Below, piece by piece: positions 1 through 6,133 of a DNA stretch of 8,447 nucleotides (its first letter is position 1; each line of letters begins with the position of its first letter). This stretch comes from Bacillota bacterium (GTDB lineage Bacteria > Bacillota > UBA4882 > JAAYXC01). Position numbers and translations under genes: made by a program. A model generated the notes under the pieces. The model was not told where the DNA came from and searched no databases. It worked only from the letters and a program-made list of their open reading frames with translations. Location of the stretch: the NCBI GenBank assembly GCA_012516115.1, contig JAAYXC010000281.1, positions 1 to 8,447 of the forward strand, given 5' to 3'.

Positions 1-665
1 TCTTCGCCCTGGATGTGACCTTGAATCCCCATCCCATAGTGGTGATCATCCTGGCCGCCCTGCTCGGTATGGCCCGGCCCCGGCTCTTTCTTCCCGCCGG
101 GGGAGAAAAAGAGAAAAAGGGAAGAGAAAAAGGGTTTTTCTTCTTGGGGACCATCCCCGCTCTTTTTGGTGCCTTCTTTACCATCGGGGCCTTGACCTTC
201 GGGGGCGGTTACGCCATGATCCCCTTGATCCAGCGGATTATCATCGGTCAACACCGGTGGCTCAACGGAACCGAGTTCTTGGAAATCCTTGCCATCTCCC
301 AGATGACGCCGGGGCCTATTGCCATTAATGCCGCTACCTTCGTGGGTTATAAGATCGCCGGGACCATGGGTTCAGCCGCGGCCACCGTAGGGGTGATCCT
401 CCCCTCGCTCGTCATCGTGCTCGCCTTGGCCGGTGTTTTCTATAAATACCGCCACCTGCCGGTCGTCGTCCAACTCTCGGCCGCCTTACGCGTGGCGGTA
501 ATCGCCCTTATCGCCGCGGCGGTGATCTCCGTCGGCCGCGGAGCCATTTCAAACTGGAAAGATGCCGTCCTGGCCGGCGCGGTGGTGGTGCTCCTCCTGA
601 AGACCAAGATCAGCCCCTTCCTCGTTCTGGTCCTCGCGGCCGGGGCGGGGGTGATGGTATATTGA
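1..665 (+). CDS. chrA: Chromate transporter (ChrA family), C-terminal part, 5' end outside window
   Basis: This is the 3' portion of a CHR-family membrane transporter (chromate efflux or related anion transport); the readable frame starts at base 3. A GTG at 15 could be taken as the start, but no Shine-Dalgarno sequence precedes it and the frame stays open to the window edge. The first ~20 residues (HPIVVIILAALLGM) resemble the last transmembrane helix of a first CHR domain. A charged linker (GGEKEKKGREKG) follows, then a complete CHR domain with the signatures FGGGYAMIPLIQ and SQMTPGPIAINAATFVGYK and several hydrophobic helices. I therefore infer a fused two-domain (long-chain) ChrA rather than a single-domain protein. 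The gene converges on the decayed toxin-antitoxin remnant. Transported substrate is inferred from the family only. Confidence 0.85.
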   Translation, partial: FALDVTLNPHPIVVIILAALLGMARPRLFLPAGGEKEKKGREKGFFFLGTIPALFGAFFTIGALTFGGGYAMIPLIQRIIIGQHRWLNGTEFLEILAISQMTPGPIAINAATFVGYKIAGTMGSAAATVGVILPSLVIVLALAGVFYKYRHLPVVVQLSAALRVAVIALIAAAVISVGRGAISNWKDAVLAGAVVVLLLKTKISPFLVLVLAAGAGVMVY

Positions 666-718
666 ACGGCGCAACTCGTCGTCGGTCGTTCCTCCCGCGG
701 GAAAGATCATTTAAAAGT

Positions 719-1169
719 TCAATTCGTCATGCCCATCAGTTCACGTAGGCGCGAAGTAAAGCGGGCGAGATCGTCTTTTACGGCGGTGGCTGTCCCCGGT
801 AGATCTTAAATAGTTCCATCACCCTGGCAGATGTGAGATTGTAACCGTAGACGTTGCGGAAGACGTGTCGGAAACCCGGTACGGATCCAGCCGGCACGCC
901 GTGGCGGCGGAAATTAAGGACGGCCGCGACCCCGGAACATCCAAGGTCAGCCAAGTCTCGCCCCTCGGGAGGCTTCGGTCGATCCTCGTGGCCACGGTTT
1001 CAAAGATCTTCTCCAAGGCCGGTCAGGGCGAAACCCCCCACCGAGTTTACGGTGATGGTGGGATAAAGTCCATAGGCGGCCAATTCTTCTTCCAGCGCAT
1101 GCAGGTTTTCCAGTTCCTTTTTGATCTTGGCCTCGATGACTCGATGATAAGATACACTTCAGGGGTCAT
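719..1169 (-). pseudogene. Decayed HepT-like (HEPN-fold) ribonuclease toxin
   Basis: This was a HepT-like HEPN toxin of roughly 150 residues, now broken by several frameshifts. Its ATG (1167-1169) overlaps the TGA of the upstream nucleotidyltransferase, the usual coupling in MNT/HEPN pairs. Following similarity across frames gives: MTPEVYLIIE; then AKIKKELENLHALEEELAAY; then LEKIFETVATRIDRSLPRGE; then RPSLIS...LDPYR; then FRHVFRNVYGYNL; then an acidic/basic helix ending RLRELMGMTN at the TGA in 719-721. The frame changes fall at an 8-bp tandem duplication (1132-1147), an extra base near 1017, a lost base in the C run at 875-877, and an indel near 791-797. HEPN RNases carry R-x4-6-H; here the stretch reads R-x4-N-x-Y. 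Relatives can also have Asn there, from memory and unchecked. Loss of function is clear from the lesions; the family call rests on motif resemblance. Confidence 0.7.
1132..1147. repeat. 8-bp tandem duplication (ctcgatga x2) in the toxin remnant
   Basis: The octamer ctcgatga occurs twice head to tail at 1132-1139 and 1140-1147. On the coding (minus) strand this doubles TCATCGAG, ten codons into the HepT-like frame. Removing one copy joins MTPEVYLIIE directly to AKIKKELENL in one frame. The duplication is therefore the likely cause of the first frameshift. Confidence 0.75.
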
Positions 1170-1429
1170 AAAGGAATACCCCCTTTTGTTCCCGCTTCGA
1201 ACAACGAAGAACCGGCTTCCTCGGCCAGAACTAGATTCAGTTCAAAAGGCGCGGCCAGTCGTTCGGCCTCGAGGTACATCGGCCAAAACTCCCCCCGGAA
1301 CCCTTGGACCAAGAGGTCGATATCCGAGGCCTCGTGGAAACCACCCCAGGCCAGTGAACCGTAAAGAAACACCGCCCGCGCGCCGTACTTGTTTTTTAGG
1401 AGCTCCGCGACGGCCCGGGCTTTGGCCAT
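1166..1429 (-). CDS. MNT-domain nucleotidyltransferase (MntA-like antitoxin), possibly 5'-frameshifted
   Basis: An 87-residue minimal nucleotidyltransferase. It opens with a helix (MAKARAVAELLKNKYGARAV) followed by FLYGS and DIDLLV, giving the exact MntA antitoxin signature G-S-x10-D-x-D, then a short beta/alpha region (PFELNLVLAEEA). MntA-type proteins neutralise HepT toxins by adding AMP to a tyrosine near the toxin active site. The stop overlaps the ATG of the toxin remnant (ATGA), so the two formed one cassette. The ATG at 1429 has a GGGAGG only two bases upstream, too close for a good ribosome site. A longer original N-terminus is visible in another frame up to 1536, so this may itself be a remnant. 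With the toxin destroyed, the antitoxin would no longer be under selection. Domain identity is secure; expression and activity are not. Confidence 0.65.
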   Translation of the reverse strand: MAKARAVAELLKNKYGARAVFLYGSLAWGGFHEASDIDLLVQGFRGEFWPMYLEAERLAAPFELNLVLAEEAGSSLFEAGTKGGIPL

Positions 1430-1536
1430 GGCCTCCCGTTGGCGCGCGCCGTATCCATGGCCTGCCTGATGCGGAGCAACGCCGCACGGCGCATGGCGAA
1501 TTCCCCGGCATATGTAGCACGGTCCCCGTCCATCAT
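1427..1536 (-). pseudogene. Frameshifted N-terminal extension of the MNT gene
   Basis: Upstream of the 87-residue ORF, a frame starting at the ATG at 1534-1536 reads MMDGDRATYAGEFAMRRAAL and ends in a helix RIRQAMDTAR. A good Shine-Dalgarno sequence (AAGGCGG, 1545-1551) lies 8 bases upstream of this ATG. The frame is lost at a GCGCGCGC tract (1442-1449). Removing one GC dinucleotide there joins MDTAR to QREAMAKARAVAEL of the MNT domain. This suggests the ancestral antitoxin started at 1536 and was broken by repeat slippage. A sequencing error cannot be excluded. Confidence 0.5.
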
Positions 1537-1583
1537 CGTCTGTACCGCCTTTTTAACGGTGAGATGACCGGTCGGTGGCCGCC

Positions 1584-2660
1584 CTATTCCATCGCCGCGA
1601 TGATGGCCTCGGCCATCTCCCTTGTCCCCACCGCCGTGGGGTCGTTCCGGTCGGGTTTCAAGTCATAGGTAACATACTTTCCTTCCCGGATCACGCGGGC
1701 CACCGCCCGCTCGATGCGGTCGGCCGCCTCTTGCTCACCCATATGGCGTAGCATGAGCACTCCGGAGAGGATGGTCGCCGTGGGGTTGACTTTATTCTGC
1801 CCCTTGTATTTAGGCGCCGAACCATGGGTGGGCTCGAAAAGGGCCACCTCATGGCCGATATTGGCCCCCGGGGCCACGCCCAGGCCGCCGACCAGGCCGG
1901 CGCAGAGGTCGGAGAGGATGTCGCCGTAGAGGTTGGGCATGACCAGGACGTCGAAGTTCTCCGGCCGCTGCACCAGCTGCATGCAGGCCGCGTCCACCAG
2001 GACCTCCTCGTAGGCGATCCGACCTTCGTATGCGGCCGCCACTTCGCGGGCCGTGCGGTAAAAAAGTCCATCGGTATACTTCATGATATTGGCCTTGGCC
2101 ACGGCCGTGACCTTCCGGCGGCCGTTTTGGAGGGCATATTCAAAGGCGTAACGGACGATCCGTCGTGAAGCCTCGGCGCTGATGGGCTTAATGGAGATGG
2201 CGGCATGGGGCGCGATCTTTCCCCCGCCCATGGCCACGAGGGTCCGCGCCTCCGGCGTATCCACGTCGAACTCCACGCCGGCGTACAGGTCCTCGGTGTT
2301 CTCCCGCACGATGACCAGGTCGACCTGCTCGTAACGGCTCCTCACCCCCGGATAGAGTTTGCACGGCCGCACGCAGGCATAGAGGTTCAGCGCCTGCCGC
2401 AGGGCCACGTTGACGCTACGGAAACCGGTCCCGATGGGGGTGGTGATAGGACCCTTCAGGCCGATCTTGTTCGCCCGCAACGAGGCCAGGACCGTCTCGG
2501 GGAGGGGGGTGCCGGTCTTCTCCATGATCTCCGCCCCGGCCTCCTGGATGTCCCAGACGATCTTCACACCGCTCGCTTCGATGACCCGCCGGGCGGCCTC
2601 CACCAGTTCCGGTCCGGTCCCGTCGCCGGGGATCAGGGTAACTCTTCTTGCTTCAGCCAC
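1584..2660 (-). CDS. icd: Isocitrate dehydrogenase, short-subunit isocitrate/isopropylmalate DH family
   Basis: Oxidatively decarboxylates isocitrate to 2-oxoglutarate in the cytoplasm, feeding glutamate synthesis or the TCA cycle. The ~358 residues show PGDGTGPE near the N-terminus, the substrate loop S82-x-N84-x3-R88, RENTEDLYAG with the catalytic-type Tyr126, Lys189 in KANIMKYTDG, and the metal-binding LYGDILSD (D247, D251). The C-terminal segment HGSAPKYKGQNKVNP carries Lys-Tyr at the positions that select NADP in E. coli isocitrate dehydrogenase, where NAD enzymes usually have Asp-Ile. Start choice: the GTG at 2658-2660 sits 8 bases from AAAGGAG; the ATG two codons earlier (2664-2666) is only 2 bases from it. 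The frame also extends upstream to 2756, but that part does not resemble the family. It lies 92 bases downstream of the deaminase gene, with a structured leader. Homoisocitrate or isopropylmalate activity is less likely given the motifs. Confidence 0.92.
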   Translation of the reverse strand: MAEARRVTLIPGDGTGPELVEAARRVIEASGVKIVWDIQEAGAEIMEKTGTPLPETVLASLRANKIGLKGPITTPIGTGFRSVNVALRQALNLYACVRPCKLYPGVRSRYEQVDLVIVRENTEDLYAGVEFDVDTPEARTLVAMGGGKIAPHAAISIKPISAEASRRIVRYAFEYALQNGRRKVTAVAKANIMKYTDGLFYRTAREVAAAYEGRIAYEEVLVDAACMQLVQRPENFDVLVMPNLYGDILSDLCAGLVGGLGVAPGANIGHEVALFEPTHGSAPKYKGQNKVNPTATILSGVLMLRHMGEQEAADRIERAVARVIREGKYVTYDLKPDRNDPTAVGTREMAEAIIAAME

Positions 2661-2670
2661 GCGCATCTCT

Positions 2671-2688
2671 CCTTTCGGCGGCGAAAGG
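2671..2688 (-). promoter_or_regulatory. Hairpin overlapping the isocitrate dehydrogenase ribosome binding site
   Basis: On the minus strand, CCTTTCG-CCGC-CGAAAGG forms a perfect 7-bp stem with a 4-base loop. The 3' arm contains most of the Shine-Dalgarno sequence AAAGGAG (2669-2675). An upstream GGCGG can instead pair with CCGCC in the 5' arm and loop, giving a competing structure. The arrangement could limit translation initiation of the dehydrogenase. Regulation is inferred; only the base pairing is seen. Confidence 0.5.
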
Positions 2689-2709
2689 TTCGACGAAACC
2701 GCCGTATCT

Positions 2710-2746
2710 TCCTTCGGGTTAAAGCAAAAATACAAAATCCTTCGGG
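2710..2746. repeat. Two direct repeats tccttcggg in the isocitrate dehydrogenase leader
   Basis: The nonamer tccttcggg occurs at 2710-2718 and 2738-2746, 28 bases start to start, flanking an A/T-rich stretch. On the minus strand a weak promoter-like pair is also present here: TTGATT at the deaminase stop and TATTTT about 18 bases later, between the repeats. Together they could be a promoter with operator half-sites, but the matches are modest. Confidence 0.3.
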
Positions 2747-2752
2747 GGAAAA

Positions 2753-3274
2753 TCAATACCCGGAAGACGGGTCCACCTTCCCGGTATCCGCCGCCACCCA
2801 GTCGGCCACCCTGTAACGAGTATACCGACCCGGCCCCTCACGGACGATGACCTCCCGCAGCCCGGCGTTGATGATGAGCCGCGTGCACATCTTGCAGGGC
2901 CGTATCCCGGCCACGAGCTCACCCGTCTTGGCGTCCACCCCGGCCAGATAGAGTACGCCGTCCATCATCTCCAGTCGGGAAGCATGGATGATGGCATTGG
3001 CCTCGGCGTGGACGGCCCGGCAGAGTTCATAGCGCTGACCGGCGGGGATCCCCGCCTCCTCCCGCGGACAAATCCCCAGCTCAAAGCAGTTCGGTGTGCC
3101 ACGGGGCGCGCCGTTGTAACCGGTGCTGATGATCTGGTCGTCCCGTACGATCACCGCGCCGAAACGTTTCCGAAGACAGGTGCTGCGCGCCGAGACCTCC
3201 TCGGCCAGGCGGAGGTAGTACTCTTCTTTGCTCGGCCGGCCCTGCGGTCTGTTACCTCCTGCCGACTCATGCAT
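2753..3274 (-). CDS. dCMP deaminase (ComEB-like cytidine/deoxycytidylate deaminase family)
   Basis: Converts dCMP to dUMP, the substrate for thymidylate synthase. The 173-residue protein has the zinc-binding and catalytic His89-Ala-Glu91 (AVHAEANAI) and Pro126-Cys127-x2-Cys130 (PCKMC), plus the family's FGAVIVRDDQIISTGYNGAP and a Cys-rich insert (NCFELGICPRE) typical of bacterial dCMP deaminases. The ATG at 3272-3274 is preceded by a near-perfect Shine-Dalgarno sequence (AAGGAGGT, 3284-3291); an in-frame TTG at 3277 is the alternative. The gene begins 15 bases after the glycosyltransferase stop, and its ribosome site overlaps that stop codon, so the two are probably cotranslated. No key residue is missing. 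Confidence 0.93.
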   Translation of the reverse strand: MHESAGGNRPQGRPSKEEYYLRLAEEVSARSTCLRKRFGAVIVRDDQIISTGYNGAPRGTPNCFELGICPREEAGIPAGQRYELCRAVHAEANAIIHASRLEMMDGVLYLAGVDAKTGELVAGIRPCKMCTRLIINAGLREVIVREGPGRYTRYRVADWVAADTGKVDPSSGY

Positions 3275-3283
3275 CAAAAATCT

Positions 3284-3291
3284 ACCTCCTT
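3284..3291 (-). promoter_or_regulatory. Strong Shine-Dalgarno sequence of the dCMP deaminase, overlapping the upstream stop
   Basis: AAGGAGGT on the minus strand overlaps the TAA of the glycosyltransferase gene (3290-3292) and sits 9 bases before the ATG at 3274. This geometry favours translational coupling. Confidence 0.75.
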
Positions 3292-4450
3292 AACCGGCTC
3301 CCGGGCGCCGCGACCTGGCCTCTTCGTAAAGGCGGAGGAACTCGGCGGCCACCCGGTCGAGGGCGTAACGCTCCACCGTGGCCCGGGCCGCACGGCCCAT
3401 GGCCCTCCTGCGCTCCTCATCGCGCAGGAGGGAAAGCACGGCCTGGGCAAAGGCTCCGCGGTCAAGGGGAACGAGCAACCCGTCGAGGCCGTCGGTCAAG
3501 GTGTCCATCGCCCCCGCGGCCCGTACGGCCACCACCGGTAACCCGGCGGCCATGGCCTCCAGTAAAACCAGGGGTTTGACCTCGGTCACCGATGTCATAA
3601 GGAAGAGGTCGGCGGCCGCAAGATACGAGGGAACCGTCTGGTAAGGGACGGAACCGGTAAAGATCAGACGGTCGCCCAGGCCCAATTCCTCTCCCAGCTC
3701 GCGTAGCCTGGTCTCTTCCGGCCCCGCGCCCACCAGCACCAGGCGGAGGGGGAGTTCCGGGGCCATCTCCCGGAGAAGGGCGAAGGCCTCCAGCATAAAA
3801 CCGAGGTTTTTTTCGATCCCCAGACGTCCGACGAAGCTCAAGACCAGTTCTTCCTCGTCCAGACCAAGCTGCCGGCGGACGCTCGGACCCTCCGTCCGGG
3901 CAAAACGACTAAGGTCGATGGGATTCGGCAAGACGAGAATCTCCCGCCTGATACCGTAGCCGGCCAGAAGATCCCGAATGGAGACGGCCGGGGTGGTCAC
4001 CGCATCGGCCGCTTCCACGAAGCGGCGGATCCGGTGGCGCGTAAACCATTTCACCAGCCGGGGCGGAAGGGGAACGTAATGGGCATACTGCTCGTACTGG
4101 GTATGGAAGGTATAAACCAGGGGCACGCCCAGATGCCGAGCCGTCCGCAGGGCCAGGGGCCCCAGGACGAAGGGATGATGGGCATGGATGACCTCCGGCC
4201 GGAAGGTGCGTATCACCCGGGAAAGCCGCGGACTCCAGGGAATGGCCACGGGGAAACGGACCTTCCGGGTAAGATCCACGGCGGGGAAACGATAGATCCC
4301 CTCCTCCTGGTCCCGGTAGCCGTAGTAGTCCGGGGCCAGGACGATGACCTCATGGCCGCGCGCCAGAAACCCCTGCCGGAGGAGGGCAATGGCGTTGACC
4401 ACGCCGCTGACGATGGGTTTATAAGCATTGGTATAGATGGCGATGCGCAA
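3290..4450 (-). CDS. GT4-family glycosyltransferase, diacylglycerol glucosyltransferase-like
   Basis: A cytoplasmic-face GT-B enzyme that probably transfers a sugar from a nucleotide donor to a membrane lipid. About 386 residues: an N-terminal acceptor domain with YTNAYKPIVSGVVNAI, HAHHPF (89-94) and HTQYEQYAHYVP (116-127), the last typical of 1,2-diacylglycerol 3-glucosyltransferases; then a C-terminal donor domain with FVGRLGIEKN and the retaining GT4 signature E290-x7-E298 followed by AMAAGLPVVA. I choose the TTG at 4448-4450 because it has GGGAGG 8 bases upstream and gives the usual N-terminus (M/L)RIAIYTNAY. The alternative ATG at 4492 adds 14 residues, overlaps the upstream gene's stop (ATGA) and has a weaker ribosome site. 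The product would be a glycolipid or an anchor for a polymer; the acceptor cannot be settled from sequence. Confidence 0.9.
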   Translation of the reverse strand: MRIAIYTNAYKPIVSGVVNAIALLRQGFLARGHEVIVLAPDYYGYRDQEEGIYRFPAVDLTRKVRFPVAIPWSPRLSRVIRTFRPEVIHAHHPFVLGPLALRTARHLGVPLVYTFHTQYEQYAHYVPLPPRLVKWFTRHRIRRFVEAADAVTTPAVSIRDLLAGYGIRREILVLPNPIDLSRFARTEGPSVRRQLGLDEEELVLSFVGRLGIEKNLGFMLEAFALLREMAPELPLRLVLVGAGPEETRLRELGEELGLGDRLIFTGSVPYQTVPSYLAAADLFLMTSVTEVKPLVLLEAMAAGLPVVAVRAAGAMDTLTDGLDGLLVPLDRGAFAQAVLSLLRDEERRRAMGRAARATVERYALDRVAAEFLRLYEEARSRRPGAG

Positions 4451-4470
4451 TCTTTTGCCCTCCCAAGGCC

Positions 4471-4487
4471 GGGTCACTGCGTGACCC
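4471..4487. repeat. 17-bp perfect inverted repeat at the exonuclease/glycosyltransferase junction
   Basis: gggtcac-tgc-gtgaccc is a perfect 7-bp stem with a 3-base loop. It lies between the exonuclease stop (4489) and the Shine-Dalgarno sequence (4459-4464) of the TTG-initiated glycosyltransferase. If translation starts at 4492 instead, it would encode residues of the N-terminus. No T-run follows, so it is not a standard terminator. It may be an operator or a small mRNA hairpin. Confidence 0.45.
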
Positions 4488-4488
4488 T

Positions 4489-5408
4489 TCATTCTTCCAC
4501 CAGCCGGAGCAATGCGGCGAGCGACAGGAGATCCATGGCGTTATGGGCCAGGATGGGGGTGATGAACGCCGGATCCTGGGTCAGGACAAACTCATGGTAA
4601 AGTTCGGGCACCATGGCCCCGGGAACATCGTCGGAACGGGGCGGTCGGGCGCCGGCGGCCGTCTCCACCGTGACGAGCCGGCAATCGGGCAACCATCCCC
4701 GGTAACGGCGGCGGGCATGACGCAGGAGATCGAGGAAGAGATGCTCCTCCCACCGATAAGGAACGCGGTGGAAGAGGAACCGACTGCGCAGATAGGGGAG
4801 GTCGAAACGGCGGCCGTTATAGGTCACCACCACCTTAAAACGGGGCAATTCCGCGGCCACTGCGGCCAGGACCGCCCGCTCTTCTTCGTAACGGCGGGCC
4901 AAAACTGGAGAAGGACCAGCCATTCCTCCCCGAGGGAAAGGAGTCCCACCAGAAATAGGGGGAGCGTGGGAGAGAGACCGGTCGTCTCCAGATCCAGGAA
5001 AACGAGCTCCGTGGGGTTAAAAAAAGCCAGGAGATCGCCGTCGTCCGCTCCCCGGATACGCAAGCGACGAACGTCTCTCGTTTCGATGGCCACGAGCAGT
5101 TGACGGGCCTGGGCTGCCCACCGCCCATGGGCCACCAGGTCCTCCAGGGAGTCGAAACCGAGTAGGCGAAGCCTTTCCGCCGTCTTTGGCCCCACCCCGT
5201 AGAGAAGTTGGAGGTTCCGTTTGAGGCGTTCCGGATCCACCGCCGGCCACCGGAGACCACCGGGATAAGATCGACGGATGAGATAGAAACTCCCCTCTGC
5301 CCCCCTGACCTCGGTGCCCTCCGGGAGCGAGGCCAACGGCGGCCCCTCTTGTTCGCCAAACCAGCGACCACAGGTGGACCGCCGTAGACGACCAGCCGGA
5401 GAAGCCAT
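4489..5408 (-). pseudogene. YprB-like HhH plus RNase H-fold 3'-5' exonuclease, split by a one-base frameshift
   Basis: One gene in two frames. From the ATG at 5406-5408 (AGGAGGT at 5419-5425, spacer 10) the first frame encodes a Pro/Arg-rich start, a helix-hairpin-helix segment (LLYGVGPKTAERLRLLGF, near residue 70), then the first exonuclease motif FLDLETTGL (D139, E141) as far as LVLLQF. The second frame continues with LARRYEEERA, then VTYNGRRFDLPYLRSRF, and ends in HNAMDLLSL, matching the later motifs of DEDD-type nucleases. Adding one T to a TTTT tract (4901-4904) fuses them into ~306 residues. Related proteins are annotated as RNase H-like/YprB, of uncertain cellular role. A real mutation, an assembly error or frameshifting during translation are all possible. 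The in-frame ATG at 4923 is not a natural domain start. It sits 83 bases after the LUD gene. Confidence 0.82.
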
Positions 5409-5491
5409 GAAGCGGGTAACCTCCTGTGCTTTATTACGGGTTTCATTCGGCAGCGGGGGAGGGATCTCCTGCCTGCCCCGTCCGGGCACCC

Positions 5492-6133
5492 TTAAAGCCC
5501 CAACGCCTCGCCCACGAGGACCACTTCCAATCGACCGGGACGCGGCGCGCGGTCGATGATCACCGTGTAACTGCAGATGCGCCCCTCGTGGCGGCAGTCA
5601 TGGCACCGTCCGGACTGCGTGCAGGGGGTCCGCCGGGCGAGGCGATAAGCGTTCATCGGCGCCGCCACCTCTTTGGCCCGGTATAAAGCCGCCGAGAGGT
5701 CCGGTTCGATTTTATTGGCCCCGGCCACAAGCAGCACCCTGGCGGGGCCGAAGAGGATCGGCGCCACCCGGTTGCCGTAGCAGTCGATGAAGCCCAGCCG
5801 GCCGTCGGCGGAAAGGGCGTTGATCCCGGAAAGGAAGATGTCGGCGGTCAGGGCCCGGCGCTCGTAATCGGACCTCGTCGCCGCGGGCAGGTCGGACCGA
5901 CCCCGGTCGAGGAGCTCCACCTTCCGCTGGCGCAGGGCCTCGATTAAGCCGAGTTCCACCAGGGTCCGCGAGCCACCGTAGCCCACCGTGGCTCCCTCCG
6001 GGATGCGGCTCAAAATATATTCCCGCGCCTCTTCCAGTCCTGGTCGGTACGAAGCCTCGATCTGGCGATCCCGTAACGCCTCCACCGTCCGTTCGGCGAG
6101 GCGGGACCAGAACCAGGCTCGTTCGGTATTCAT
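5492..6133 (-). CDS. LUD-domain protein (DUF162, LutC/YkgG-like)
   Basis: A 213-residue LUD-fold protein. Family members include LutC of the lactate-oxidising LutABC complex, but stand-alone copies like this one have no settled function. Seen in sequence: GYGGSRTLVELGLIEAL near residues 50-70, ADIFLSGINALSADGRLGFI, DCYGNRVAPILFGPARVLLV, NKIEPDL, and a Cys-rich segment TPCTQSGRCHDC followed by RICSY, which could bind a metal or cluster. No lutA or lutB is adjacent, so a lactate role is not supported here. The ATG at 6131-6133 follows a G-rich stretch (GGAAGGGG). The gene heads the minus-strand run and is divergent from the deacetylase. A small TGCCC/GGGCA hairpin (5474-5488) lies just downstream. 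Confidence 0.88.
   Translation of the reverse strand: MNTERAWFWSRLAERTVEALRDRQIEASYRPGLEEAREYILSRIPEGATVGYGGSRTLVELGLIEALRQRKVELLDRGRSDLPAATRSDYERRALTADIFLSGINALSADGRLGFIDCYGNRVAPILFGPARVLLVAGANKIEPDLSAALYRAKEVAAPMNAYRLARRTPCTQSGRCHDCRHEGRICSYTVIIDRAPRPGRLEVVLVGEALGL

Noticed and set aside
693..702. Palindrome tcccgcggga between chrA and the toxin remnant, as a terminator
   Set aside because: No loop and no following T-run on either strand; a 10-base palindrome is common in GC-rich DNA.
865..1668. Long plus-strand open frame (267 codons) across the toxin-antitoxin remnant
   Set aside because: The product is Arg/Pro-rich with no domain signature, and it runs antisense to the MNT motif and into the dehydrogenase; it is a GC-rich shadow frame.
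2205..2816. Plus-strand 203-codon frame antisense to isocitrate dehydrogenase
   Set aside because: His/Gly/Asp-rich shadow of a strongly conserved gene; no start signal or motif.
4890..4912. Programmed -1 frameshift site in the exonuclease
   Set aside because: The tract has only four T's, does not form a standard X-XXY-YYZ heptamer in the zero frame, and no downstream stimulatory structure was evident; a one-base indel is simpler.
5474..5488. TGCCC/GGGCA hairpin downstream of the LUD gene, as a rho-independent terminator
   Set aside because: Only a 5-bp stem and no U-tract; too weak to call.
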